Source: Megamerina dolium (Eukaryota > Arthropoda > Insecta > Diptera > Megamerinidae). From it: a DNA stretch of 64,000 nt. The DNA lies in assembly GCA_963854835.1 (NCBI GenBank), contig OY978526.1:63351765-63415764 (forward strand). The letters run 5' to 3'. The position numbers and the translations under genes were made by a program. The notes beneath the pieces are model-generated. The model searched no databases. It was not told the origin of the DNA and was given only the letters and a program-made list of their open reading frames with translations. Positions 26,675-37,700 of the stretch are shown here, piece by piece; position 1 is the stretch's first letter; each line of letters opens with the position of its first letter.

Positions 26675-29450
26675 CAGGGCTGCAAACCGTTCCAAAAATC
26701 GAAGTGGTTCGGTTCAGTGGTTCGAACCACTTAGAGGAAACCTGTACCGGTACACGAACCGGTTCATGGGTACCTCTGAACCGCGGTTCGGTTCGGTTCA
26801 AAATGGTTCAAATTTTGATAACTATTACGTTAAATATAAAAGGCTTTGTTATTAACATTGCTTTCAAATATATTGTGTACCAAAACTTGAATTACAAAAA
26901 TAATATTAAAGAAACATTTTAGATACAAAATTAATGATAAAATTAATATTTCAAGAAACATTTGAATAATGACAAAAATAATATTTAAGAAACATTTAAG
27001 ATACTAAATTAATTACAAGAATTAATATTTCAAGATGCATTTGATTATGAACTGGTATCTTTACTTGAATGAACGAAGGTAGAAGGCACTGTTCTTAAAT
27101 TTTTTGCAATATATATGTAAATTGTTTAATTATTCGGTATTCAAATTCAATGTCTTCTAACAGGTCTTCATCTACACTTGCTCTTAAGTCAGATAAAATA
27201 AATTTTAAAGTTGAAAATGCTCTTTCAACCGATACTTGTGTTGCAGGTGCAGGTAGTACAACTTCAGCTAAGCTTTTTAATTCTTTGTCCGGATAGTTGT
27301 GCCAAAATTGTAAAACGTCTGTATTTGGAGAAAGGCGTTTAATGTTATCGAAACAATTAATTATATCTACAAGCGTTTTTCTATTTGGTAAAGTTTCCTT
27401 TCTGTCCAACAACTCAAGTATAGATTCCAGTTCATCATCGGAGCTTACTTTAGATTGTGGAGACTCCATCGAAGTTCCCATACTTTGCATTTTAGATTTA
27501 AATTCAAAAGTTTTTATTAAATGCTTTTTTGCTAAATCTTTTTCTGAGTCTGCCAGTAAAATCTGGTATCTTGGGTCTAAATAAACTGCAGCTAAAACGC
27601 ACGAATTATTTAGTAAGAATTATTTAGTATATATTCAGACTTAGCCATCCAAGTTTTTTTTCTACTTTTAATTTACAAGAATACCATGCAAAAAATATAT
27701 CACTTAATAGTAAATTTTTTCTTTGCAGTTTAATTGATATATCGTATGCCGGATTAAGTATTTCACATATGTTTTCTATTTGCTGCCAGTCATTTTCATT
27801 CATATACAGTTCTTTAATATCGTCAGAGCTTTTTAAACAAAAGGTTTTTAATTCAAGTAAACGCTTAAGCATATTGTAGGTTGACCCCCATCGAGTCGCA
27901 CATTCAATAATAGGTTTCTTCAGTTTATCTGTTCGTAATAGATTTAGCAAAGTTGGTGTTCTTAGTTTTTTTTACTATTGTTCTAGCTTTACTGCGAACA
28001 TCATAAATTTCTTTTAAAAAATCCGACACTGCCAAATTTAAGGTATGTGCGGCACACCTAATAACACTAATGGAATCCTAAGTTAATAAGTCCCGCTGAA
28101 GTTCTTGAAATATGTCATTTTGAATAGAGTCAAAGAAAGTTTCGTCGTCATCTCCGCTATCATCATCTTCGGCATCATCATCTTCGTCAACAACTGAAAA
28201 TATGAAATTACAATAACACAAAATTTTTCATGAGAACTTTAACAAAAATTTTTAATATATATTACTTTGTGAGTCCACGTGAATAACTTGACTTTCTTCA
28301 TCTCCACTATGCAACTGTTGACTTGAACGGATTGTTTGTGCATTTATATTCAGAAATTTTCCGACGCTTATCATATTTGTAGCATTATCGACCGTCATGG
28401 TGTAAATTTGGTCCATATTTATTTCAAATGATTGGAGAATGTTTATGATTATATTAGATAAATTCAAACCGCTGTGCTTAATAAATATTTCCTACATGGC
28501 TAAAGTTTGAATTTCAATACGACCATTTTCGATATACTGCGCATTTATTCCAATTATTGATCTTTCAAGTCTACTTACACAATCAACTTTAATGGAAAGT
28601 AGGCTACAATAGGGGGGGAAAACAGTAAGATGTGTACATTACATCGACAATTGTTATTTACCGATTATTAAAGGCGGCTGTCATAGTAGATCGCAGAGTG
28701 GCTGCTCTTTTCAAAATTTCTTCCTTGATGTTTTGTCGGTTGATTGGTATGCCCACTGCTCTACATAAAGGAGCAATAATTTTACGGAAGCCGTTATCTT
28801 TTAACATTTTGAGTGGCAGTCCGTTCTTCGTTACCAGCTCAACGCCGCCATTCAATAATACTTTCTTGGAAACGTTTACCGTCACTGTTGGCAGTTTGTT
28901 TACGACGTATTTCATTATGCTATTTTCATTTGCATCCTTTTTTTGTTTTTTATTGGAAATTTCCACACAAATTTTCTCAGAAATATCTGCGTGCTTTCTT
29001 TTAACATGTCGAGTAAGATTTTCTGTGTGTTTTCCTTTCATTTTTATTTTACAATGCTTGCACTCGCTTGTATTGGTCTCCGCGTCATACAAAAAACTCT
29101 TATGCACTGGATTTACACTCATTTTTATAATTATATTATTTGACTTTTCACACTGGATAAAAAACACGCAAACCAAGCCATTACAAAATGAGAATGTAAA
29201 ATTACAATTCGCGGAGTTGCCATCAAATAAAAAAAAAATCTTAGAGTTTTACCATAAGGGTTGCATTTTTAGGCAAAATTTAGAAAAATTTTACAGCTAA
29301 TTTTCATTTTACTATGAACCGAACCGAACCGATTTTTTGAAGTGGTTTTCGGTTCGGTTCGGCCTTTTTTTAAATTCGTGGTTCGGTTCGTGGTTCGTTT
29401 CGAAGCCCTCAAAACGCGACGGTTCGGTTCAAAACCGGTTTGCAGCCCTG
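26675..29450 (-). mobile_element. hAT DNA transposon, full-length with intact ends
   Basis: A 2776 bp element bounded by CAGGGCTGCAAACCG and its exact inverse, flanked by the 8-bp duplication GTTTAGAC. Both subterminal regions (about 26700-26815 and 29315-29440) are packed with GGTTCGGTTC / GAACCGAACC words in both orientations, the expected arrangement of transposase-binding subterminal repeats in hAT elements. A single transposase gene fills the interior on the minus strand. Since the transposase is broken, the copy could move only with help from an active relative whose transposase recognises these ends. Confidence 0.95.
27095..29122 (-). pseudogene. hAT transposase, three exons, recently inactivated
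   Basis: The start chosen is the ATG at 29122 (MSVNPVHKSF); an in-frame ATG lies upstream at 29176. Exon 1 encodes a BED-type zinc finger (CKHCKIKMKGKH...LTRHVKRKH, about residues 20-45) and a Lys-rich linker. Splicing 28661-28604 (58 bp, GTAAAT...TTGTAG) restores frame into RLLSIKVDCVSRLERSIIG. Splicing 28265-28194 (72 bp, GTAATA...TTTCAG) joins the acidic run DEDDDAEDDDSGDDDE to RCAAHTLNLAV, a hallmark of hAT transposases. IIECATRWGSTYNM and AAVYLDPRYQ follow, and the C-terminal dimerisation domain (VSVERAFSTLKF) ends at LQKI. Damage: TAG codons at 28494-28492 and 28080-28078, frame changes at A8 runs (27973-27966 and 27661-27654), and a 14-bp tandem duplication at 27603-27630. Because the domains remain clear, inactivation looks recent. 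Confidence 0.92.
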
Positions 29451-29458
29451 GTTTAGAC
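29451..29458. repeat. 8-bp target-site duplication of the hAT element, right copy
   Basis: Exact copy of GTTTAGAC, directly after the terminal GCAGCCCTG. Confidence 0.95.
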
Positions 29459-29610
29459 AGGTTTTCGAAGATGAGTGACTCCCAACATCTTCGTAGTGGA
29501 TGTTGGATTTGATCACGGTATTTTCCGCACAATGTCGTTATGTCATTTCGAAAATACATTATTGACCATCTGATGATTAAGGAACAACTCGGTTTGATTA
29601 GTTTCACATC
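29459..29610 (-). pseudogene. Mariner transposase relic, N-terminal side of the hAT insertion
   Basis: On the minus strand EDVGSHSSSKTC (about 29459-29496) corresponds to the mariner motif of type HDNARPHxxxxT, just upstream of the HPPYSPDLAPSD region found across the insertion at 26.6 kb. The two pieces are in the order and spacing expected if the hAT element is removed and one target copy kept. Upstream sequence to about 29610 is too decayed to align. Confidence 0.45.
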
Positions 29611-31191
29611 AGTTATTGAATTATTTTCTTATACACATAACACTTTAGGTATTAGACTGAATTTTCTATTATTACTTCTTCTTATGATTTCTATTCTTTT
29701 TTGCCTTCTCCTGATCCTTTTTTTTTAGATTCACCTTTTTCTTCCTCCTATTTTTGCTAAGTTTATTAATAATGTATGTGATGGAAGGATTTTATTTTAT
29801 ATAAATATCATATAAACGTAATGAGTTATAGCCGATTTGCATGTGTGTGTAACGATTTTGCGTGCGAATCTATGGGAGATATAACACAATTCTTTTATTA
29901 TGATACTGGTGGGTGTAGTGTACGTACATGGACGCATAAGCTGACGTATGTAGCAATATATAATAGATATTTGTATATTTTTCTAGATTTATATTTGCGT
30001 GTCTACTACATGTTCTTCATAACAATTTGCAATGTTAACAACAACAACAACAACAACAACAACAAAATTTTAACGCATATGTTTATGACGCTTAAGCAAA
30101 TAGCGTCAGGATGATATGTTTGCATACTAACATTTAAGGATAACTTTATTATTTGCGCGAGGAAGAATGGAAACAGCTAAAATAAAATATGCCACACGCA
30201 CAGGCATTTAGAGGCAAGTATGCATATACTTACAGACATATTATATACACATTCATAAAGTGTGTAGGTAAGTATGTATGGCTTTAAATTTGCATATACA
30301 TTTCAATAAACATAGACATAGAGATTTTATAACGCTGTAGTATATGAGATTATGTGTAAATATAGTATATGAATTTATCTGTGTGTCTGTGTTCATGTAG
30401 TAATTTATAATGCAACCGCTATCGCCATATTTGTCCAATGGTGTATGAAATATACGTCTCAGCTCACATTGCTCTTGGTTTGCTTGTTGACTATGCTTAT
30501 TGGTGCTGTTACGACTACTATTTACTACAGTGATAATATCAGTAACACAACAACGATAATGGTAATGGCGGCAACAGCAACAACAGCAGCTTGTTAGCCA
30601 TATATGTACATATATGTAAGTATTTGTGTGTTTGTATATGCACTCAGACCATATATTTTTATGCCCATATATGAATATATACATGAGCGTCTGTATGTGC
30701 ATACATATGTGTATGTAAAGAAATGTCAATTTAATTGCGCGTCTGTGTATGTGTTTATGCATACAACACTTGATGAAGATTTATTATGATGCGCTTGTGC
30801 TGTTGCTGATGGGCATCTCTGCTTTTCGTAAACTTTTTTTGTGTAAGTACATATATTGTATTTATATGGCTGCATTTAAGTGTGCGTGTATGTGTGTCTC
30901 TATACTCATGTCATCAACATCACTGTGAGTGACATTGTCAATGACAGTGTTTGCGGTAACGTAATGTAAGTGTATTAAGTGCGAGGATGTGGCAACCATA
31001 CACTCACACATGCACATATTCTCAAAAAATAACGCTATATTAAATAAATGATGCGGTTGCAGTTGTATTACAGTTGCAAGTTTACTACTGTTGTTGCAAT
31101 GTCAAGTGTCAAATGTGTTGATATAATTAATCTTGATGATATCTTCATGCTGCGCTATAATCATATGAAAGAGTAAAAGACTGAGAGAGGG

Positions 31192-31226
<35 letters not shown>

Positions 31227-31880
31227 GAGATAGTACATGTGTATAACAAATTTTTATTTATTAAATATTTTCATTTATAATTGATTTACAATTTATAATA
31301 ATCAAGAATGAAATTTATTTCGCAGTTTACACAGTATATGCAGTGTGTGTAAAATTAATTTAATCTAATCGATTTTTATACCTCATACTGTAACGTAAGG
31401 ATATATTCATTTTGGTCAGATATTTGTAATTATTTTAAGGAATTGCATTAGAAATAAATTTATGTTCTTGATTAGAGTCACCTCCGGAGGCGGTCGAAAT
31501 TTTGTAAGAGAGGTAAAAACTTTTAACGAGTTCACTGTCGTTGAATATAATCTTCAAATAATGAACAATGAAAATAAATTCAAAAGTTCATTTTATTTAA
31601 ATAAGTTTGGAACGTATTCGATATACATTTTTTACAATAGGTTATACGTGTTGATCAATAATTATGACTAATTGTGACGTATAGTGAATCTGTGGGCGCT
31701 CGAGAGGGGGTAAATTATAGACTGCGATTTTTATTTTCTATATTGTATCAAATAGGACATTTTCTGAATTTTTCAAATTTGGACTTTTTTTATGTTTCTC
31801 CCATAGTTTGCATTTGTAAGGGCATCCAAAAATGTAATTAGTTAAAAAAAAACAAAAATTTAGAGCAAAAAAGACAATAG
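29611..31880. other. Non-coding DNA with simple repeats
   Basis: Contains a (CAA)n run at 30038-30065, a CAA/CAG/GGC-type triplet run at 30545-30595, GT-rich stretches, and the (GA)n tract listed separately. Frames here (such as 30253-30762 on the minus strand) are low-complexity translations with no domain. Confidence 0.6.
31182..31230. repeat. (GA)n tract
   Basis: About 49 bp of GAGAGA with three single-base interruptions. GAGA elements can bind GAGA factor in flies, but a plain microsatellite is the simpler reading. Confidence 0.9.
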
Positions 31881-32189
31881 TAATTGGCTGCGTAGCACTG
31901 CGGCAACGTGCGTTATAATTTTGTTGTTAACCAGCTTAGTTCAACTAGGCATATCATTAGTTAAAGTAAAACAGGTTAATTCCAAAAAGGTGCAAGAGTG
32001 CGAACAAAAATAAAAGGTGTAGCAAATAAAAGAAGATTACCAATTTAGTATTAACACCTATGCTACAATGCAATACTGTTAGGTGATTTTTAAATCATAT
32101 AACTTACAAGAGCGAAAATAACACAAATCAATGAGAAGTTACTAAAATATTTCCAACAAATTCTAATTGCTCTATATTGTAGTCAATTA

Positions 32190-32440
32190 ATTGATGCAGA
32201 GAATTTTAATCTATATACTTTGGAAACTCTGGAGCTATATGATAAAGTATAATAATAAATAAATAAAGTATTGGTTGATGGGAAAAATATAATAAAATAT
32301 AATAAAATATCAAGTTTTTCTATAGATGATTTCTCACAGGAAGCTCAGGAATATGCAAATAGAGAATATACAAATTTCAGGCTAAATCGCGCAAGAAAAA
32401 TGAACAGAAAGTCTCAAAATTTAGTTTCCTCAGATGAAAA
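32190..32440 (+). pseudogene. Weak relic of a repetitive arthropod protein family
   Basis: The frame from 32271 contains VDGKNIIKYNKISSF, SQEAQEYANREYTNFRLN and RARKMNRKSQN, in order. The upstream frame has QLIDAENFNLYTLETLELY. From memory this order (an H-G-I-like lead-in, a S-E-E-A-Q-E motif, then an R-K-x-x-R-basic patch) resembles an uncharacterised protein found in many copies in arthropod genomes, probably from mobile elements. Gaps and stops separate the pieces. The frame's last 60 codons (32450-32630) show nothing recognisable. Confidence 0.3.
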
Positions 32441-32640
32441 AGTTATTGTAGTTAAATTTGTTCAACATTTTTTCTTCGAAAGTATTAATTTATGGGATGC
32501 TATATATTGGATACCCAAATTTCAGCTCCATATCTCAACCCGTACAAAATCTCTCGTGATAGGGGCCAACAAAATAATACACGGACGAACATGCCTTGAC
32601 GGTAGATCTGACAATAACAAGGGCACGTAAATGAACTTGT

Positions 32641-33240
32641 ATCCATTTCAATGGATTTTTATAAACGTATTAGTTTAATTTAAATAAATTTCTTTTCATA
32701 CATATTCATTCAGCAACTATTTGCAAAAAATCTCATTTAAAGAAACAGAGTCTTTCAAAAGTTACAGAGTTATGAGTACTCAGAGGGACAAAAATGTACA
32801 CTGTGCGACGATGATTACAAAGGGTTCACGGCGGGAAATTGAAATTATTAATTTATTTTGACGTGACTTTCAAATGGACCTAAACAATTTAAAATTCATG
32901 AAAATTGTATTTTTGATTCCGAATGAATCATAACTTTGACTGTACGCGGGTCAATAAAATTGTATAAAAACTATTAAAATATTTGATAATATTTGTTAAA
33001 TTATATTAATATAATAGTACATTTGTCTCCTATACAACATTATAAAAGAAACATTTCAGTAGACATTACAAATAAAAAAAAAGACTAATTTTAACTTCTC
33101 TTTTCTTCGTTTGTCATATACATCTTTGTTTGGTGTTGTACAGAAATCTGTTTTCTGTTTAGACCTTCGGTAGGTAGGTAGGTATGTTGGTTGTCTGACG
33201 ACGGCCTGAAAGACTTTTATTTTTATACCACTGGAACTAG
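32641..33240. other. Non-coding DNA, no gene seen
   Basis: AT-rich, no recognisable feature apart from a short GTAGGTAGGTAGGTATG run at 33171-33186. Confidence 0.6.
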
Positions 33241-33730
33241 TTCTTACCCAACCGGGTCATATAAGAGCCATCCAGTGAATTTTAGATATGACACTATTTT
33301 AGTTATTTTTTTGTGAGCAATCTCCGAGATGCCGCCAAGGGAGGCAGTCTCGAATACAGAAAACATTCTTCTTCCTCGAGCCTGGCATCCACACAGGATA
33401 TGTTCTACTGTTTCTTCTTCCTCCGAATCTTGGCAGCACCTGCAGTAGTCATGAAAAGGTGCCCCTAATCTATTCACGTGTCTACCTAGGAGGCAAGAGG
33501 AGAACTCCAATGGTTATTTTAATTTTGTACCTATTTTATTTCCAAAACAACTTAGTTCGTGCTAAGCTCCATTCTGCCCATGTTAATCTATTAGTTAAGC
33601 ATTTACCGGTCTGTCTCCAGATCGCACCAGCATTGACGATAGTAGACCTATTTATCAGTAGTTTATAGGTTGCTAGTGTCATTGCCACTGAAACTTTGTC
33701 CGAGTGGAGTGTTAACGTTGCACCCAATTA
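33241..33730 (-). pseudogene. 3' end of an RNase H-type LINE (C-terminal zinc knuckle)
   Basis: The minus-strand frame 33510-33244 reads SSCLLGRHVNRLGAP, then YCRCCQDSEEEETVEHILC and GCQARGRRM, ending with FTGWLL. This is the Cys/His cluster at the C-terminus of I/R1-type LINE ORF2 proteins that follows RNase H. The adjoining minus-strand frame 33727-33536 (GAIWRQTGKCLTNRLTWAEW) fits the segment just before it. The two parts are in different frames. It may be the same broad group as the 19.7 kb relic, in opposite orientation. Confidence 0.7.
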
Positions 33731-34190
33731 ACCACGCCTTTATCCCAATAATCTATCGTTGAGAATTCAGTAGTGAAAGGTTTAGTGGGTAGCATTCCCA
33801 CCGAGTTACAGTAGTCGGTAGTCGGGATAGCTGGAAAGTTTTCTAAAATCGATTAGTGACATCCTCGGTATGTGGCTAAAAGAAAAGATTCTCTTGCCCT
33901 CAAGGCCGGTTCTAAGTGCTCCGCTAATGGATAGGCCAGCTAATCTCTAAATACTATCCATTCATTCAAGATAGACCTTAAACACATAGCATTTGAAAAT
34001 CAGAATAATGTTTTCATGTCTGTACCTTACAGTATAAAAAATATAAGAAATCATATTCTCAGGATTGTAATATAATAATCATGGAAATTTAAATCAAAAT
34101 CTTAATAATATGCTGAATTGAGAAAAATTATAACCCACTCAAATATCCTCGTTTCAACATCTTTATTTCTACTATGCGTTTATTGAAAAT
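33731..34190. other. Non-coding DNA, no gene seen
   Basis: The first 200 bases may include further decayed LINE sequence on the minus strand, but I could not read it. Confidence 0.5.
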
Positions 34191-34735
34191 AAGTTTCTGT
34201 CATCTTTACTATCGAAGCGTATTTTCATCTCGGCGGTTATGTTGACAAGCAAAATTACCGCATCTGGGGGTCACGTGCGGAAAACCCGCGAACCCAATGC
34301 ATCCTCAGATAGTGACAGTCGAGTGAGGATTTTGGAACGAAGGCATCACACATGTGCCAATTTTTTTTTAATGCTGCTGGAAATACCATTTCGGTCAACG
34401 GTGAGCCCTCCAGATGATGATAACCGATTTTTTGTGGCCTTAGAATGAAGACATGGACTTGGACCATCTTTGATTTTAGCAGTATATTTCACCATGCCAC
34501 ACTGCTCATGCTACAATCGATCATTTGGCGCGCCAAGTTCAATAATCGTGTTATCAGCCGTCTGAGCGTTATCAATTGGACACCTCGGGGGTGTCCAATT
34601 GGCCGTGAAGGACTGATCTTCTGCGAACAATCGATTACGATTCATGCCCTTAAGGCTAACCATTAGTGATATAGAGGCAGAAACGGGATGCGGTACTGCG
34701 AAGCCAGCCGAGGTCGCTACATAAATGGAGTCGTG
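34191..34735 (+). pseudogene. Tc1/mariner-superfamily (IS630-type DDE) transposase relic
   Basis: Reading across three frames on the + strand gives the catalytic domain in order: EAYFHLGGYVDKQNYRIWG (about 34215-34270); a segment of type HPQIVTVECGFWNEGI (34295-34345); NAAGNTISVNGEPSR (34368-34412); a decayed equivalent of the FQQDGATCHT motif reading ...QYISPCHTAHATIDHL (34475-34525); FNNRVISRLSVINWTPRG (34530-34583); and ALKANISDIEAETG (34648-34690). The Asp normally before E-A-Y-F is replaced (TIEAYF), the second catalytic Asp reads Tyr, and the third motif is overwritten by a hairpin (see separate entry). The N-terminal helix-turn-helix region is missing. Confidence 0.7.
34573..34601. other. 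Perfect 12-bp stem hairpin inside the transposase relic
   Basis: CAATTGGACACC and GGTGTCCAATTG are exact inverse copies separated by TCGGG. The second arm lies where the third catalytic motif of the transposase should be encoded. Confidence 0.9.
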
Positions 34736-37700
34736 TTCTTTTAATAATATCAATAATATACTGAAAAAAATTATTTTAGTTCATTTTTATGAATTTTTAA
34801 AAATAGATTTTTATATATTCCAACCCGTCTATGTACTTTCTACTAATTGATAAATGTCATTTACTTAATTTTTAGCATTTATCAAATAATACATATGCCC
34901 ATTTTTTTAAGAAAAACTATAGTATTGGAATCACAATTAGATAAAGTAGATAAAAAATATAATAATTTAAATTACTTTCACGATTATGGACAGTATGATC
35001 TCTTTAACTAATCAAAGTAAATAAAATACCTATCAATAAATCATATATCGGTGTGACAATTTTTAACTCAAACACAAATATTTAAAATCTAGAATTTTAA
35101 TTTAATACTAAAAATCAAAATAAATTTTAGTCAAGTAACATAGAAAAAGGAGAAGAAGAAAGAAATTAAAATTAAATTTATTACACATTTTCGCATAACA
35201 AACGTATGAAACGCTGCCAAATATGCCAATGGTTTGTGTGTCATGTATGCAATTCTCAAAAGAATCATTGGCACAATTTTATATCTTTTATTTTATTTGA
35301 AAAAAAAGTATGAAAAATGGAAAATGCTCTTTTGTAAATTACTGCGGAATTGCATTTGTCAATATTCTTTGTATGAATGTTCGATTATTTGCCAATAGAT
35401 TGCAAAATAATCGAACTCAAAGAAAGTGACACAAATGCGGTTGACAGGAAGGCGTAAACGTATTCTAATTACTCAAATGCATCAAGTTTTCATGAATATT
35501 CATACATAGATATTTACATGAATATTTATTAAATTTTTAGTTCAAAGAAATGAAAGTGAAAAAAAAATATATTTTTAAGCCTTCTGCTTTGAAGTGAAAG
35601 TTGTCAAATATTAGACGACGTTATAATAGGATGATTTTATTTTAACAATAAGAAATATTGAAAATTTCAAAAGGTAAGTACAATTTTAATTTAAGAAAAT
35701 TATATTTTCAATGGGGCGTATTAAAGAGATAAAAGTGTCTCAGTCATCCCAGATCGTATGATGGTTTTTTAGATAAAATTATGAGAAATAACCAAATCAT
35801 ATGACACACCTTGGTAAAGGATTATTTCAGTGAATGTAGTAGCCAACGATAATATTAATAATAACAGCAATAAATAAATGTCTCTCTGTACCTTTCGCAT
35901 GCAATTTAAAAGCACACAATTATAATCCATTATATAATTAGAGTAGCTTACATAGGGGTATACAGATATGTGAGCGCCTTCTTAAACATACTTATAAATA
36001 AATTATATTTTTACTGTGTATTAGAATTCATTTGCAAGATATCCGCATAAAGGAATCTCAAATGTAAAGACCCATATGCATGAGTAGGAAGGCAAAGAAA
36101 TCATATGTAAAAGTGAGGCATAGGAAAAGATCAGTGTTGGTAAAAGGAAAAATCGTTGGTCAGCAGAGAATTTGATGTGGTAAGGTAAACGGAAGATAAC
36201 CGTACACATATTTAAATGCATTAAACTGCTTGCAAATACATATTATATATAAACATATGTGCATGCCAACGGCACACACCCAGCCACATACTTATGGTGA
36301 CGCCACTATGGTGCTACAATTCGGTTCAGTTAATAAGTACTTGCTACTCTTGTGCTCTTCTGGTGCTGTTACATAGAGTGCAGTTGTCAACATTGACAGC
36401 AGAGGCCATATGTCATTGTAATGTTTTACAATAACAAATATACGCATATAAGTACATGGGTACATATGCTATTACGCTAACGTAAACGTAAATACAAGTC
36501 CAATATGCTGATGTATGTATGTACATGTAAACTCACACGTGACGCAAATATATTCGCACACATGCTTGCCCATGTACTCGTATGTACATATGTACGTACT
36601 TATACATATTGTATAGCAAAACATGCTCTTATTGCGCTGATTCAGCATGATGTGTAGTTTCATGTATACACATATGTATACGCTAGTGTATCCTGTGTCC
36701 ATATACACATTGCAACACGATGGTGTCCAATGTCCACAAGTATCCGGTTAGAGGTTAGAAAAATTGCATTTGCACTTTCGTATGCCCATACGTATATGAT
36801 TGTATGTACCTCTATGGAAAGGAGGAAGTAAGCAATTTCAATTGGTTTTCTATATTAATGATGTAACACCATCAGCATTTGTTACCAACATCATGTTGTT
36901 ATTAGTAGTATTTTGCTTTTTTTGTCTTTTTTCTTGTTAAATGTATTTTATTTATTTTTATTTATTTTTATTTATTTTTAGTTGGCGATCATCATCATCA
37001 TCATTATCATCGTCACTATGATTCTTATCATTGTCATAATAAAATATCACATATATCATTTTAAAGTATTTTGTTCATAATCCATATTAACAAATTAATC
37101 ATTCTCACTATTCTCAATGTGACTGTTACTTTTTTTCTCATTTTCATATAAAACATACTCCTCATAAAAAATATTGCATTTTTTTCAACAAGAAATCAAC
37201 AAATTCGTATGGAAGTTGACATTAATTTTCAGTATATAATTTTATAACTTGGCAAATCTAGCAAATGATAACATATTTCTAATGAAATTTTAAGACATTA
37301 TGTTGATAAACAAACGTAGTTCTCACAGCAAATATTGAATATCTCTTAAATAAATCGAAAAGTCATATGGATGTTATAATTATGTTTTAGTGTATCACGT
37401 TACAACTACGAAAATGTTACATTTTCACCAAAATCGTACTCCTGCCAAAATTTGTGCGGTAAATAGGTTTTTTTTAGCGCACCACTTTAGAACTTTTGGA
37501 AACATAATTTATAATCAAAATAATTGTTTCCATTTTTAAATTATTAATAATGCAAATATAAAATTTTATTGTTATTTTTTGAATTGTGACTTTTGTATAA
37601 AAGGTACCGTTATTGTTTACCATATCATTTTTTAATAAAAATTTGAAGTCAATACGTTTGAAAATTAGGATTGTTCCTATATAAAATTTTCATTTTTTAA

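Noticed and set aside
28632..29300. 222-codon plus-strand frame
   Set aside because: Antisense shadow of hAT transposase exon 1, which has clear domain motifs on the minus strand.
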